64,000 nt of DNA from Hornefia butyriciproducens (lineage in GTDB: Bacteria > Bacillota > Clostridia > Peptostreptococcales > Anaerovoracaceae): assembly GCF_009695915.1 (NCBI RefSeq), contig NZ_VUMZ01000002.1, forward strand, positions 62,001 through 126,000. Direction: 5' to 3'. Position 1 is the stretch's first letter. Every line of letters starts with the position of its first letter. The notes beneath the pieces are model-generated. The model saw only the letters and a program-made list of their open reading frames with translations, was not told the origin of the DNA and did not search any database. Position numbers and translations under genes: made by a program. Shown here piece by piece: positions 17,341 to 26,001 of this stretch.

Positions 17341-17396
17341 AAACACGAACAAAATGCAAACGATATGGGTAGACTATCCGCATTTTGTTCGTGTTT
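17341..17396. repeat. Long inverted repeat between the EamA and NCS2 genes
   Basis: Perfect 17-base arms (AAACACGAACAAAATGC and its complement) flank 22 bases. On the minus strand the second arm runs into five T residues, so it may end the EamA transcript, but the AT-rich stem and long loop are unusual for a terminator. Confidence 0.75.
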
Positions 17397-17456
17397 AATG
17401 AATGCGTTAGAAACGCAGTTTCAGAGGACTCAATTTTGTTCAGGGGCAACTCCCGT

Positions 17457-18386
17457 TCAGCGGCTCTTCGCCGCCAGCCGTTCCTCCCTGGAGGGAAGCT
17501 GGGACATTACGACCGCCGCGAAGATCAGTGCGCATCCCAGATAACCGCGCACAGCCATACTCTCGTGCAGCATAATCGCCCCGGTGATGACGGAGAATAC
17601 AGACTCCAGGCAGAGTATCAGCGACGCCTCCGACGGATCTGCGTCAGCCTGCGCCACGATCTGCAGGGTGTAGGCGATACCGCAGGAGAAGACACCCGCA
17701 TACAGAATCGGGAACCAGCTGTGAAGAATCGCCGTCATGCTCGGCTCTTCGAAGATGAACATGCACACGATTCCGATCGTGCCCGCGGTCAGAAACTGGA
17801 TGCAGGACATCTTGACGCCGTTGGTCTTCGGCGAGAAATAATCGATAACCATGATGTGCACGGCGAAGGCGAAGGCGCAGAGCAGGACGAAGAAATCTCC
17901 CCGCTGAATGCGGAACGCTTCTCCCGGCGTCATGCACAGCAGATACAGCCCGGTCACGCCCAGGATCACACAGAGCCAGATGATTTTCTTCACGCGCTTG
18001 CCGGTCGCGATGGCTAGAAACGGTACGATGACCGCATATAGCGACGTGATGAAACCGGATTTGCCGGCAGTGGTGAAAAAGATGCCGTACTGCTGAAGCG
18101 TCGAGGCGATGAACAGCACGATTCCGCAGCTGAGACCGCCGGCCAGAAGAACCTTCCGGTCTGCAGCCTTCTGCACCGGGTCGGGGGCTTCGCCGTTTCC
18201 TTTCTTCTTCTGCATGGAATCCAGAATCAGAATCACGGGAAGCAGGGCCAGACCGCCGATAAAGATCCGTATGCCGTTAAACGTAAAGGTTCCGATATCT
18301 GCGCCCACCTTCTGGGCGACAAAGGCGGATCCCCATATGAATGCTGTCAGAAGCAGCAGAATGTCACTTTTCAGTCTTTTGTTCAT
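17457..18386 (-). CDS. EamA/DMT-family transporter
   Basis: A 309-residue membrane protein with ten helices in two EamA repeats: the first opens DILLLLTAFIWGSAFVAQKVG (residues 6-26), the second opens RGDFFVLLCAFAFAVHIMVIDYF near 170. The ends of the helices (YGIFFTTAGKSGFITSLYAVIVPFLA and LESVFSVITGAIMLHE) are the family's conserved fourth and ninth helices. Members export amino acids or other metabolites; the substrate is unknown. It has its own promoter at 18436-18464 and is divergent from the cobalamin operon. Confidence 0.9.
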   Translation of the reverse strand: MNKRLKSDILLLLTAFIWGSAFVAQKVGADIGTFTFNGIRIFIGGLALLPVILILDSMQKKKGNGEAPDPVQKAADRKVLLAGGLSCGIVLFIASTLQQYGIFFTTAGKSGFITSLYAVIVPFLAIATGKRVKKIIWLCVILGVTGLYLLCMTPGEAFRIQRGDFFVLLCAFAFAVHIMVIDYFSPKTNGVKMSCIQFLTAGTIGIVCMFIFEEPSMTAILHSWFPILYAGVFSCGIAYTLQIVAQADADPSEASLILCLESVFSVITGAIMLHESMAVRGYLGCALIFAAVVMSQLPSREERLAAKSR

Positions 18387-18435
18387 AAACTCAATAACCT
18401 TTCTTCATCAAGTACACTTATGTAAGTATATTTAC

Positions 18436-18464
18436 ATTATATTTACGGGAGTTCCGACTTTCAA
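18436..18464 (-). promoter_or_regulatory. Promoter of the EamA transporter gene
   Basis: Minus-strand TTGAAA, 17 bases, TATAAT, 50 bases before the start codon. Confidence 0.75.
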
Positions 18465-18537
18465 GATGCGCGACTTTTTTTCTGGACAAAAATATGATAA
18501 GATATTTGTATTCAAAACAAAGCGAGGAGCTTGCGTC

Positions 18538-19680
18538 ATGATTTGTGAAAAAGATGAAAAAGGTATAGAGGCGCTCAGCCGGGAGATCTGTCCGCCTGAC
18601 CGGGAGGCGATGGAGAAGGCGGCGGCTCGGCAGGAGGAACTTGCGAAGGTTCCCGGCAGTCTCGGACGGCTGGAGGATATTTCCATACGGATGGCGGGAA
18701 TCACAGGAAATGTGACGGGCAACGACCTGCGGAAGCAGTGCATCGCCGTGTTCTGCGGTGATAACGGCGTTGTGGCGGAGGGCGTGGCTTCTGCGCCACA
18801 GACTGTTACTTTGTGCCAGACCATCAACTTTACCCGGCGGATTACCGGAATGAGCGCGCAGGCCCGCTACTTCGGCATCGATGTGCTGGACGTGGACATG
18901 GGCGTCGCGGAGGATATCCCGGAGGAGCTGTACACGGACAGCATGCTGACGGAGGACGGGAGCATCCCGGTGAAGATCGTGAACCGGAGCATCGCGCGGG
19001 GAACAAAGAACCTGGCGAAGGAGCCGGCGATGACGCGCCGGCAGGCGATACAGGGAATCCTGACCGGATTCGAGGCGGCGGATGCCATGAAAAAGGCGGG
19101 GATTCAGCTTTGCGGCATCGGCGAAATGGGAATCGGAAACACGACGACCAGCTCGTGTCTGCTGAGCGCGGTGACCGGCGTAGAGGCGGAGGATCTGGTG
19201 GGCCGCGGCGGCGGGCTGAATAATGAAGGCCTTGAAACGAAAATCCGCATTGTCCGCGACGCCGGCGAGCGGTGCCGGGATATGGATCCCATCGGCAAGC
19301 TGGCTGCCGTCGGCGGGTTCGATCTGTGTGCCATGACCGGATGTTATCTGGGCGCTGCCCGCAACCGCATGCCGGTGGTAATCGACGGATTTATCTCCAT
19401 TGTGGCGGCCGTGATGGCGAGGGAGATTCAGCCGCTGGTCACCCATTATATGTTCGCCTCTCATAAATCCACGGAGTTGGGTTATAACACCGCGATGGAA
19501 CGCCTCGGACTGAAGCCCATGTTCGATCTGGGAATGCGTCTGGGCGAGGGTAGCGGCTGCCCTGTTGCCTTCAAGATAATGGAAGCGGGCTGCGCGTCCA
19601 TGGATCTGATGAAGACTCTGGCGGAGGGCTCTATCGACGCCGGATATCTGGAGGAAATCAAGAAAGGAAACTTTTTCTGA
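18538..19680 (+). CDS. cobT: Nicotinate-nucleotide--dimethylbenzimidazole phosphoribosyltransferase
   Basis: CobT makes alpha-ribazole phosphate from a lower-ligand base and nicotinate mononucleotide for cobalamin assembly. I start at ATG 18538, which has GAGGAG upstream; the longer frame upstream has no family similarity. Diagnostic parts: KVPGSLGRLEDISIRMAGI, the CGDNGVVAEGVASAP loop, GIGEMGIGNTTTSS and the catalytic region MRLGEGSGCPVAFKIMEA with the Glu base. The length of 380 residues is slightly above the usual 350. Its stop overlaps the cobU start by one base. No cobalamin riboswitch was recognised in the 150-base leader. Confidence 0.95.
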   Translation: MICEKDEKGIEALSREICPPDREAMEKAAARQEELAKVPGSLGRLEDISIRMAGITGNVTGNDLRKQCIAVFCGDNGVVAEGVASAPQTVTLCQTINFTRRITGMSAQARYFGIDVLDVDMGVAEDIPEELYTDSMLTEDGSIPVKIVNRSIARGTKNLAKEPAMTRRQAIQGILTGFEAADAMKKAGIQLCGIGEMGIGNTTTSSCLLSAVTGVEAEDLVGRGGGLNNEGLETKIRIVRDAGERCRDMDPIGKLAAVGGFDLCAMTGCYLGAARNRMPVVIDGFISIVAAVMAREIQPLVTHYMFASHKSTELGYNTAMERLGLKPMFDLGMRLGEGSGCPVAFKIMEAGCASMDLMKTLAEGSIDAGYLEEIKKGNFF

Positions 19681-20216
19681 TGAATATTTTTGTCAGCGGA
19701 GGATGCAAAAACGGGAAATCCCTTCACGCTCAGGAGCTGGCCCGGGATATGGCGGCGGACCGCGGAGCCGCGTTGTACTACGTGGCAACCATGATTCCGA
19801 CGGATCAGGAGGACCGGACCAGAATCCGCAGACACCTGGCGGCCAGAGACGGCTGGGGGTTCGCGACTCTGGAACAGGGGACAGATCTCTGCGCTCTTCT
19901 GGAGAGACCGGATGTGGACAGAAACGGCGTGTTTCTGATGGACAGCGTGACGGCGCTTCTGTCCAACGAGATGTTTCCGCCGGAGGGAGAGTATGACCCG
20001 GATGCGGGAGCACGGGTTGCCGCAGACCTCGAGCGGTTCGCGCGGGGAACCGGGAGCACGGTGTTCGTCTCGGATTATATCTATTCGGACGCCAGAGTGT
20101 TTGACTCGGTGACGGAAAATTACCGGCATGCGCTGGCCCTCTGCGACCGGACTCTGGCGGCGGTCTGCGACCGGGTCATTGAAACGGGTTTCGGATTTTT
20201 CAAGGAGCTGAAATGA
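19680..20216 (+). CDS. cobU: Adenosylcobinamide kinase / guanylyltransferase
   Basis: CobU phosphorylates adenosylcobinamide and then transfers GMP, giving AdoCbi-GDP, the partner of CobS. The P-loop is SGGCKNGKS (residues 6-14) and the guanylylation region reads IRRHLAARDGWGFATLE, with His as the covalent GMP acceptor. The later motif LMDSVTALLSNEMF and the acceptor strand VFVSDYIYSD match the family. At 178 residues it is full length, in contrast to the second, short CobU-like gene at 21162. It overlaps cobS by four bases. Confidence 0.94.
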   Translation: MNIFVSGGCKNGKSLHAQELARDMAADRGAALYYVATMIPTDQEDRTRIRRHLAARDGWGFATLEQGTDLCALLERPDVDRNGVFLMDSVTALLSNEMFPPEGEYDPDAGARVAADLERFARGTGSTVFVSDYIYSDARVFDSVTENYRHALALCDRTLAAVCDRVIETGFGFFKELK

Positions 20217-21010
20217 AATTTATAACGGCTTTTTTCATGGCGTGGGGGAATTTCATTACGCTTCCCTGCCCGTACAAAAAATGGGACGGCGGGCTGAAGA
20301 ACATGATGCTGGCGTTCCTGCCTCTGACCGGTGCGGTTATCGGGAGCATATGGGGACTGGTGATCTGGAGCATGCGGAGCATCGACGTGGTGCGGCCGCA
20401 GGGCCTCGCAGTTCCCTCGCCTCTGGCGGCGGTTCTGGCTGTGTTTCTGCTGTTCGCTCTCTGCGGGTTCATGCATTTGGACGGCTTCATGGACTGCAAC
20501 GACGCAATTCTCTCCCGCCGGCCCATGGAGGATAAACAGAGGATTCTGAAGGATTCCACGGTGGGAGCATTCGCCGTGGTGGCACTGATGTTTTTGCTGC
20601 TGGCGTGGTATGCGTGTATGAATGTATGCTGGAACAAAGTTCCATGTGTAGTGCTCTTCATGATTCCGGTGCTCAGCCGCAGCCTGTCGGGTGCTGCCGT
20701 GATGCGGCACAGGCCGCTCGGAACCAGTCAGTACAGGGAGGATTACCGGCAGCCGGGAAAGTGGAAATGGCATATGATGGACGGCGTTTTATGCGCGATC
20801 TGTGTTCTGCCCGCGCTGGCACTGGCGTATCGGCAGAGCTTTCTCCGTCCGGCCGCACTCATGATCATCGTAATGGTGATGACAGCGGGGATTGCCGGGC
20901 GCTATGCACGGAAACAGCTGGGCGGCATGAGCGGCGACATCGCGGGATATATGATCTGCTGGTCGGAGCTTGCGGGAATCCTGACGTTGGCGGTGACCGC
21001 GGGAAACTGA
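20213..21010 (+). CDS. cobS: Adenosylcobinamide-GDP ribazoletransferase (cobalamin synthase)
   Basis: An integral membrane enzyme of 265 residues that joins AdoCbi-GDP to alpha-ribazole (phosphate), the last assembly step. The start MKFITAFFMAWGNFITLPCP, the segment CGFMHLDGFMDCNDAILSRRPMEDKQRILKDSTVGAFAV with its acidic metal-binding motif (DGFMDCND), and five to six further helices fit CobS. Its start overlaps the cobU stop, indicating coupling. The operon so far covers the whole lower-loop pathway but no corrin ring synthesis, so the cell probably salvages cobinamide or has the ring genes elsewhere. Confidence 0.93.
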   Translation: MKFITAFFMAWGNFITLPCPYKKWDGGLKNMMLAFLPLTGAVIGSIWGLVIWSMRSIDVVRPQGLAVPSPLAAVLAVFLLFALCGFMHLDGFMDCNDAILSRRPMEDKQRILKDSTVGAFAVVALMFLLLAWYACMNVCWNKVPCVVLFMIPVLSRSLSGAAVMRHRPLGTSQYREDYRQPGKWKWHMMDGVLCAICVLPALALAYRQSFLRPAALMIIVMVMTAGIAGRYARKQLGGMSGDIAGYMICWSELAGILTLAVTAGN

Positions 21011-21118
21011 ACGGACAGACACGCAGAGCCGCCCCGGACTTTGTTCGGCGACACCGGTGAGAATGCGGAAACTCGAACGGACAGACACGCAGAGTCGCCC
21101 CGGACTTTGTTCGATGAC
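21010..21118. repeat. Two 43-bp direct repeats, 66-bp period
   Basis: Copies at 21010-21052 and 21076-21118 differ at three positions and both contain GGACTTTGTTCG. They begin at the cobS stop codon and fill the gap to the short cobU-like gene. Confidence 0.9.
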
Positions 21119-21161
21119 GTCGGAGCGACTGTGGGAAATCAAGAGAAGGAGAAGACAACAT

Positions 21162-21554
21162 ATGATATTGATATTTGGCGGAGCGTTCCAGGGCAAGCTG
21201 GATTACGCAAAGGAAACATACGGGCTGTCGGACGGAGAGATATTCGACTGCGCCGAGAACGACGGCAGCTACTGGCCGTCCGTGGACCTGAACGCGAGGG
21301 CGCTGAACCATTTCGACCGTTTTGTGCTGGCCTGCGTCAGGGAAGGCATCGAGGCCAAGGAATATTTGGTGTCCAACGTGGACGCGCTGAGCGACAAAAT
21401 CATACTGGCGGATGATGTGACCCAAGGGGTCGTACCGATGAACAGGGATGAGCGCGCCTGGCGGGAGGAGGTCGGACGTTGTCTGGTCTACCTCGGAAAG
21501 CATGCGGAGCATGTGATCCGGGTCTATTGCGGAATTCCGCAGGTGGTGAAATAA
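21162..21554 (+). CDS. Short CobU-like protein lacking catalytic motifs
   Basis: A protein of 130 residues that starts MILIFGGAFQGKLDYAKETYG, clearly patterned on the CobU P-loop strand, but with no Ser/Thr after the P-loop Lys and no GMP-accepting His region. The later part keeps the CobU end (KIILADDVTQGVVPMNRDERAWREEVGRCLVYLGKHAEHVIRVYCGIPQVVK). I start at ATG 21162 after AGAAGGAG; a longer frame upstream runs through the direct repeat and is not expected to be translated. Such short CobU-like genes in Clostridial cobalamin operons are annotated as cobinamide kinases. Catalysis as in CobU looks unlikely; a binding or partner role is my inference. Confidence 0.85.
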   Translation: MILIFGGAFQGKLDYAKETYGLSDGEIFDCAENDGSYWPSVDLNARALNHFDRFVLACVREGIEAKEYLVSNVDALSDKIILADDVTQGVVPMNRDERAWREEVGRCLVYLGKHAEHVIRVYCGIPQVVK

Positions 21555-23272
21555 TGGTGTCCAGACTGATTCTGCTGCGTCACGGTCTGACAGAGGGGAA
21601 CCTGAAGGGCTGGTTTTACGGCGGGGTTGACATTCCGCTGGCACCGCAGGGGAGAGAGGCGCTCTGCCGTCTTCGTGACAAAGGCGTTTACCCTGAGGTT
21701 CCGGACGACGCTCAGTTCATCGTTTCCGGACTGGAAAGAACCGTGGAAACCTTGCGGATTCTCTATGGAGAGCGGGAGTACAAAGTAATTCCCGAACTGC
21801 AGGAGATGCGGTTCGGCGAATTCGAGTGCCATACCTACGATGAGATGAAGGGCAATTGGAAGTTTGACCGTTGGATTCTTGATGAAACAGGCGATGCGGA
21901 GCCGCCCGGAGGGGAGTCCCGCAATGAGTTCCGCAGCCGTGTATCTGCCGGCAGAAAGAAGCTGATAGGACTCCATCGGCTGAAAATGTGGTCGCACAGG
22001 CACGGCGGACAGGATGCGGTCACGGTGACGGTCTGCCACGGCGGGGTGATTGCCGCAATGATGATGGAACTGTTTCCCGATGTAAACGGTAACATGTGGG
22101 ACTGGATTCCCGAGCCGGGATTTGGATACATCGTGGAAATACAGGAAGGAGAAGCAGTGAGTTACGAAAAAATTACGGACATCAGACGGCTGGGCTTCGG
22201 GCTCATGCGTCTGCCGATGAAGGAAAAGGAAATCGATATCGAAACTGTGAAGCAGATGGTCGATCTGTTCATGAAACGCGGCTATAATTATTTTGATACG
22301 GCTTACAGTTACCACAACGGAGAGTCGGAGGCCGCGGTGAAGGAGGCGCTGGTGGATCGCTATCCCAGAGACAGTTTCTATCTCGCCACCAAGCTCCCGG
22401 CTTTTCTGGCGAAGAGTGAGGAGGAGGCGAAGGAGATTTTTGAGACATCTCTGCGGCGCACAGGAGCGGGCTACTTCGACTATTATCTGCTTCACAACCT
22501 CGGCGAGGACAGAACGCATTTCTATGAGGATTATCACCTCTGGGACTTTGTGAAGGAAAAGAAGGAGGAAGGAAAGATCCGCAACTTCGGGTTTTCTTTC
22601 CACGACAAAGCAGAACGCCTCGAGGAGGTGCTGGCCGCGCACAGCGACGTTGATTTTGTACAGCTCCAGATCAACTACATGGACTGGGAGGATGAAGCGG
22701 TGGAGGCCCGGAAATGCTATGAAGTTGCAAGGGCATACGCCAAGCCGATTATCGTGATGGAACCGGTGAGGGGCGGAAATCTGGTCAACCTTCCCGAGGG
22801 TCCGGCGAAGCTCCTGGAGGCGGCTGATCCGCAGGCCGGTCAGGCGTCCTGGGCGCTGCGGTTCGCGCTGGGACTGCCCGGAGTTCTGACGGTGCTCAGC
22901 GGCATGTCGGATCTGGCGCAGATGGAGGATAATCTGAACACCGCCGACAATGGTAAGCCTCTGACAAAGGATGAACAGGCGCTCCTGGAAAAGGTGGCGG
23001 AGGAGATGCGCAGCCTGCCCAGCATCCCCTGTACAAACTGCGGTTACTGCGTCAAAGGCTGTCCTCAGGGAATCGTGATTCCGGGAATTTTCAAGGCTAT
23101 GAACAATCGCAGCCTGTATCATGATCCGGGTGCACAGGGAACCTACAAGTGGCAGACCCGTGACGGCGGCGTGGCCTCCAGATGCATCGAATGCGGGCAG
23201 TGTGAGGAAGTCTGTCCACAGCACATCGGCATCATTCAGGAACTGGCGGCTGCTGCGGAAATCTTCGAGTAG
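21554..23272 (+). CDS. Histidine phosphatase fused to a 2x[4Fe-4S] aldo/keto reductase
   Basis: One frame of 572 residues. Residues 1-200 are a phosphoglycerate-mutase-type phosphatase: LILLRHGLTEGNLKGWFYGG with the phosphohistidine, PLAPQGRE, and VTVCHGGV; next to cobS this suggests CobC, the alpha-ribazole-phosphate phosphatase. Residues about 208-572 are an aldo/keto reductase (RRLGFGLMRLP, FDTAYSYHNGESE, LATKLP, DYYLLHNL) ending in two ferredoxin-like clusters, CTNCGYCVKGCPQGI and CIECGQCEEVCPQHI. A GTG at 22157 with AGGAAGGAG just before it lies at the domain junction and could give a separate reductase. The ATG overlaps the previous stop (TAATG). The reductase substrate is unknown. Confidence 0.88.
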   Translation: MVSRLILLRHGLTEGNLKGWFYGGVDIPLAPQGREALCRLRDKGVYPEVPDDAQFIVSGLERTVETLRILYGEREYKVIPELQEMRFGEFECHTYDEMKGNWKFDRWILDETGDAEPPGGESRNEFRSRVSAGRKKLIGLHRLKMWSHRHGGQDAVTVTVCHGGVIAAMMMELFPDVNGNMWDWIPEPGFGYIVEIQEGEAVSYEKITDIRRLGFGLMRLPMKEKEIDIETVKQMVDLFMKRGYNYFDTAYSYHNGESEAAVKEALVDRYPRDSFYLATKLPAFLAKSEEEAKEIFETSLRRTGAGYFDYYLLHNLGEDRTHFYEDYHLWDFVKEKKEEGKIRNFGFSFHDKAERLEEVLAAHSDVDFVQLQINYMDWEDEAVEARKCYEVARAYAKPIIVMEPVRGGNLVNLPEGPAKLLEAADPQAGQASWALRFALGLPGVLTVLSGMSDLAQMEDNLNTADNGKPLTKDEQALLEKVAEEMRSLPSIPCTNCGYCVKGCPQGIVIPGIFKAMNNRSLYHDPGAQGTYKWQTRDGGVASRCIECGQCEEVCPQHIGIIQELAAAAEIFE

Positions 23273-23585
23273 CATTGCCGGCAGCGCACGCCGGCCGGCC
23301 GACATGCGCGAATGACACTGTGTGCCGCTGGGCGCCGCACGCCGATAACGACGGCCGCCGACAACGAGACGGCGAACAAAGTCAAATCCGGCCGGCGATG
23401 CCGGAAGACTGGCGACGACGCACGCCACTGCACAATGTTCGGCGACGCACGCCCATGACGCCGGTCGCCGACAACGCGCGGTATTCGCGAAACCGCACGC
23501 GGCAGAGCATGCCGCGCTGTGCGAAAAACATATGAAGAAGCTTTTGTAAAAAACACGGAGGGATATACGGAAGGAGTACGACGAT
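23273..23585. other. GC-rich intergenic stretch with short repeated words
   Basis: No gene is supported here. The words CGACGCACGCC and CGCCGACAACG each occur twice, and GGCGAACAAAGTC at 23371 is the reverse complement of the GACTTTGTTCGCC core also found at 21036. The last 45 bases carry the SD (GGAAGGAG) of the next gene. Confidence 0.5.
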
Positions 23586-24674
23586 ATGAATGACAGAGAA
23601 CTGGCGAACCTGACACGTGAACAGCTGATTAAACTGCTGCGGGGAGCGACGGAGGACAAAGAAGCGCTGGAGCAGGAGATGGATGTCACCAGAGCGCAGG
23701 CGAATAAACTTTTGGCGGAATCACAGGAAAAACTGAACAGTACTAGACGACAGCTCAACTCAGTAAAAAAGCAGTATGAAGAGGCTGCGAAGCAGCTCTC
23801 GGAGGCGCAGGAAAAACTGAAGAATCGTCAAATTACGATGGATAAAGCGGGGTCTATTGCGGAGGCGACCGCATCTCTGAGCGGTATCTTTGAGAAGGCG
23901 CAGGAGACCGCAAATGATTATCTTTCCAATATCCGTACGATGCAGCAGCGCACCGCGGCAGAGGTTGCCGCACTGAAGAACGCGGCGGTGGAGGAAGGCA
24001 AGAAGGCTCTCGCTGAGGCCAACGCCAGACGCAAGGCAGCGGCAGATGAAGCGGCCGGTGCGCGTAAGAAAGCGGAGGCGGAAGCCGCGGAGACAAAGAA
24101 ACAGGCGGAAGAGGAAGCCGTAGGCATCAGATATGCAGCCAAAATGGATGCGGAGGCAAAAAAAGCGGAAGCAGCCAAGGAAATTGAAACGAAAAAAGCG
24201 GCGGCTGATAAGGAAATTGAAACAAAGAAAGCGACGGCGGCCAGAGAAATCGAGACTAGGAAAGCGGAAGCAGACAGAGAAATCGTAAAGCTCCGCCAGA
24301 AGGCAGAGGAAGACGCCCGTACCGCAGTTGCTGAGGCAATGGTCCGTCAGCAGCGCATCAATGAGAAAATTCAGCAGAAGGCGGACGCTGAGCGGAAAGA
24401 AGCGGAATCCCTCCTTTCTCAGGCGGAGGTTCTGCGGACGCAGGCTGAGCAGGTACTGAAGGATTCCAAAAGCCGGGCTCAGGAGGAACTGGCAGAGGCC
24501 CGTAAACGTGCCGATGCTCAGGTTGCCGCCGCAAGAAAACGTGCTGACGCCCAGGTTGAAGAAGCACGCGCCAAGGCAGACGCCAAAATCGCCCTGGCCG
24601 AGCAGAAGAGCCACGAGCTGATCGACGCAACACGCAAACAGTGCGAAGAACTCCTGGCCAGATTCAGAGGCTGA
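23586..24674 (+). CDS. Long coiled-coil protein, DivIVA-like in part
   Basis: A 362-residue, Ala/Glu/Lys-rich protein predicted to be almost wholly coiled coil. An N-terminal helical part (residues 1-85) is followed by a less charged stretch, AGSIAEATASLSGIFEKAQETANDYLSNI, which resembles the second coiled-coil region of DivIVA/GpsB-related Firmicute proteins. Then come heptads with repeated blocks such as EIETKKAAADK and RKRADAQVAAA. No signal peptide or TM helix. A cytoskeletal or cell-pole scaffold role would fit but is inference. The SD GGAAGGAG is good. The cysteine in the C-terminal TRKQCEELLARFRG is the only one. Confidence 0.8.
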   Translation: MNDRELANLTREQLIKLLRGATEDKEALEQEMDVTRAQANKLLAESQEKLNSTRRQLNSVKKQYEEAAKQLSEAQEKLKNRQITMDKAGSIAEATASLSGIFEKAQETANDYLSNIRTMQQRTAAEVAALKNAAVEEGKKALAEANARRKAAADEAAGARKKAEAEAAETKKQAEEEAVGIRYAAKMDAEAKKAEAAKEIETKKAAADKEIETKKATAAREIETRKAEADREIVKLRQKAEEDARTAVAEAMVRQQRINEKIQQKADAERKEAESLLSQAEVLRTQAEQVLKDSKSRAQEELAEARKRADAQVAAARKRADAQVEEARAKADAKIALAEQKSHELIDATRKQCEELLARFRG

Positions 24675-24696
24675 GGAATTCAATGCCCTCGCAAAA

Positions 24697-24788
24697 GGTG
24701 CTGAAATGTTTTCACACGAGGTGGTGAAATGTTCTCTCGAGAGATGCTGGAATGTTCTCGCAGCAGATGCAGGAATGCTTTCGCAAGA
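24697..24788. repeat. 23-bp tandem repeat, four copies plus decayed flanks
   Basis: Copies at 24697, 24720, 24743 and 24766 share G(G/A)TG..G(A/G)AATG(T/C)T(T/C)TC. A partial fifth copy follows. No gene is supported in 24675-25113; the period is not a multiple of three, which also argues against coding. Confidence 0.8.
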
Positions 24789-25113
24789 GGTGCCGGAGTA
24801 AACTTGCAATAGTTTCGGAAAACACCCTGACGGATATTCGACACCGATTTCGCTACCCCCGCTTGGCTATAGACGTCGCCAACCTGTCCACTCACGAGAG
24901 TCACTGACTGGTCCGGTTCTGGCTGTCGTAAATTCGTCAATCTCAGGCATCTCCAACCTGTCTGCCCTCGGCCGTCACCCTCCCGGGGTTTGTATCATGT
25001 TAAATGGAATCACTGAAGAAGTTGACCGTCAGCGCCGTGGCACACAACCCGGTGGCAGCGTGCACCGTCAGAACCGGCAGAGCGGAACGCCGATTTGGCA
25101 GGAGGAACGTCGA

Positions 25114-26001
25114 ATGCACTTTGTAACAGCGAAAGGAATTTTGTCTCCGCGAAACGGAATGAACCTGTACAGGGGTTGTACTCACGGCTGTATTTACTGT
25201 GATTCCAGAAGCCGGTGTTACCATATGGATCATGATTTTGAAGATGTCGAGGTCAAGGAAAACGCCACGGAGCTGCTGGAGATCGCACTGCGGCAGAAGC
25301 GGAAAAAATGCATGCTGGCGACAGGTTCTATGACTGATCCTTACATTCCTCTGGAGGCTGAACTGGGGAATGTCCGGAAGGCGCTGGAGCTTGCCGCACG
25401 ATACGGATTTGGGTTTACTTTGATCACAAAATCAGACCGGGTGCTGCGGGATCTCGATCTGCTGAGGGCAATCAATGAGAAAACAAAATGTGTTGTGCAG
25501 ATGACGCTGACAACCTGCGATGAAACACTCTGCTGCCGGATTGAACCGAATGTGAGCACGACGAAGGAACGTGCGGCTACCCTGCGAAAGCTGAATGAGG
25601 CGGGTATTCCGACTGTCGTCTGGCTCTGTCCGATCCTTCCTTTTATCAATGACACGGAAGAGAATATCCGGGGCATCATTGATTATTGTGCGGAGGCGAA
25701 GGTACGCGGAGTGATCTGTTTCGGAATGGGGATGACACTTCGCGAAGGCAGCCGCGAGTACTTCTACCGCCAGCTGGACCGGCTTTTCCCCGGAATGAAG
25801 GAAAAATACATACGGACTTACGGAATGCGGTACCAGCTAGAAAGCCCGCGCGCCGATATGCTGATGGATCTGTTCCACAGCTTGTGCGAAGAAAAGGGAA
25901 TACTGCATGACAACGATCAGATTTTCAAATACCTCAGCACCTTTGAAGAAAAGAATGAATCCGTGCAGTTGGATCTGTTCGAGAATTTGATGACCGTCTG
26001 A
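25114..26001 (+). CDS. Radical SAM protein, SPL/Rv2578c-like
   Basis: A 295-residue cytoplasmic radical SAM enzyme. The cluster motif is YRGCTHGCIYCDSRS (Cys-x3-Cys-x2-Cys) at residues about 24-31, followed by MLATGSMTDPYIPLEAE (SAM-binding GGS-like region) and TLITKSDRVLRDLDLL, as in spore photoproduct lyase-like and Rv2578c-like proteins. I start at ATG 25114 because GGAGG is close upstream; the longer frame opens in unconserved sequence. Many such proteins have no known substrate. It lacks the C-terminal features of true spore photoproduct lyase, so DNA repair is possible but unproven. Confidence 0.85.
   Translation: MHFVTAKGILSPRNGMNLYRGCTHGCIYCDSRSRCYHMDHDFEDVEVKENATELLEIALRQKRKKCMLATGSMTDPYIPLEAELGNVRKALELAARYGFGFTLITKSDRVLRDLDLLRAINEKTKCVVQMTLTTCDETLCCRIEPNVSTTKERAATLRKLNEAGIPTVVWLCPILPFINDTEENIRGIIDYCAEAKVRGVICFGMGMTLREGSREYFYRQLDRLFPGMKEKYIRTYGMRYQLESPRADMLMDLFHSLCEEKGILHDNDQIFKYLSTFEEKNESVQLDLFENLMTV

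Noticed and set aside
17209-17456. Purine riboswitch before the NCS2 permease
   Set aside because: I could not fit the conserved junction core; only an inverted repeat and a palindrome in the promoter are seen.
21524-23758. 744-codon open frame on the minus strand
   Set aside because: It lies over the phosphatase-reductase gene, has no SD or domain, and reads as a GC-driven shadow.
24776-24810. Sigma-54 element in the repeat region before the radical SAM gene
   Set aside because: The distance between GG and GC is one base too short, and it lies 300 bases from the gene within repeats.
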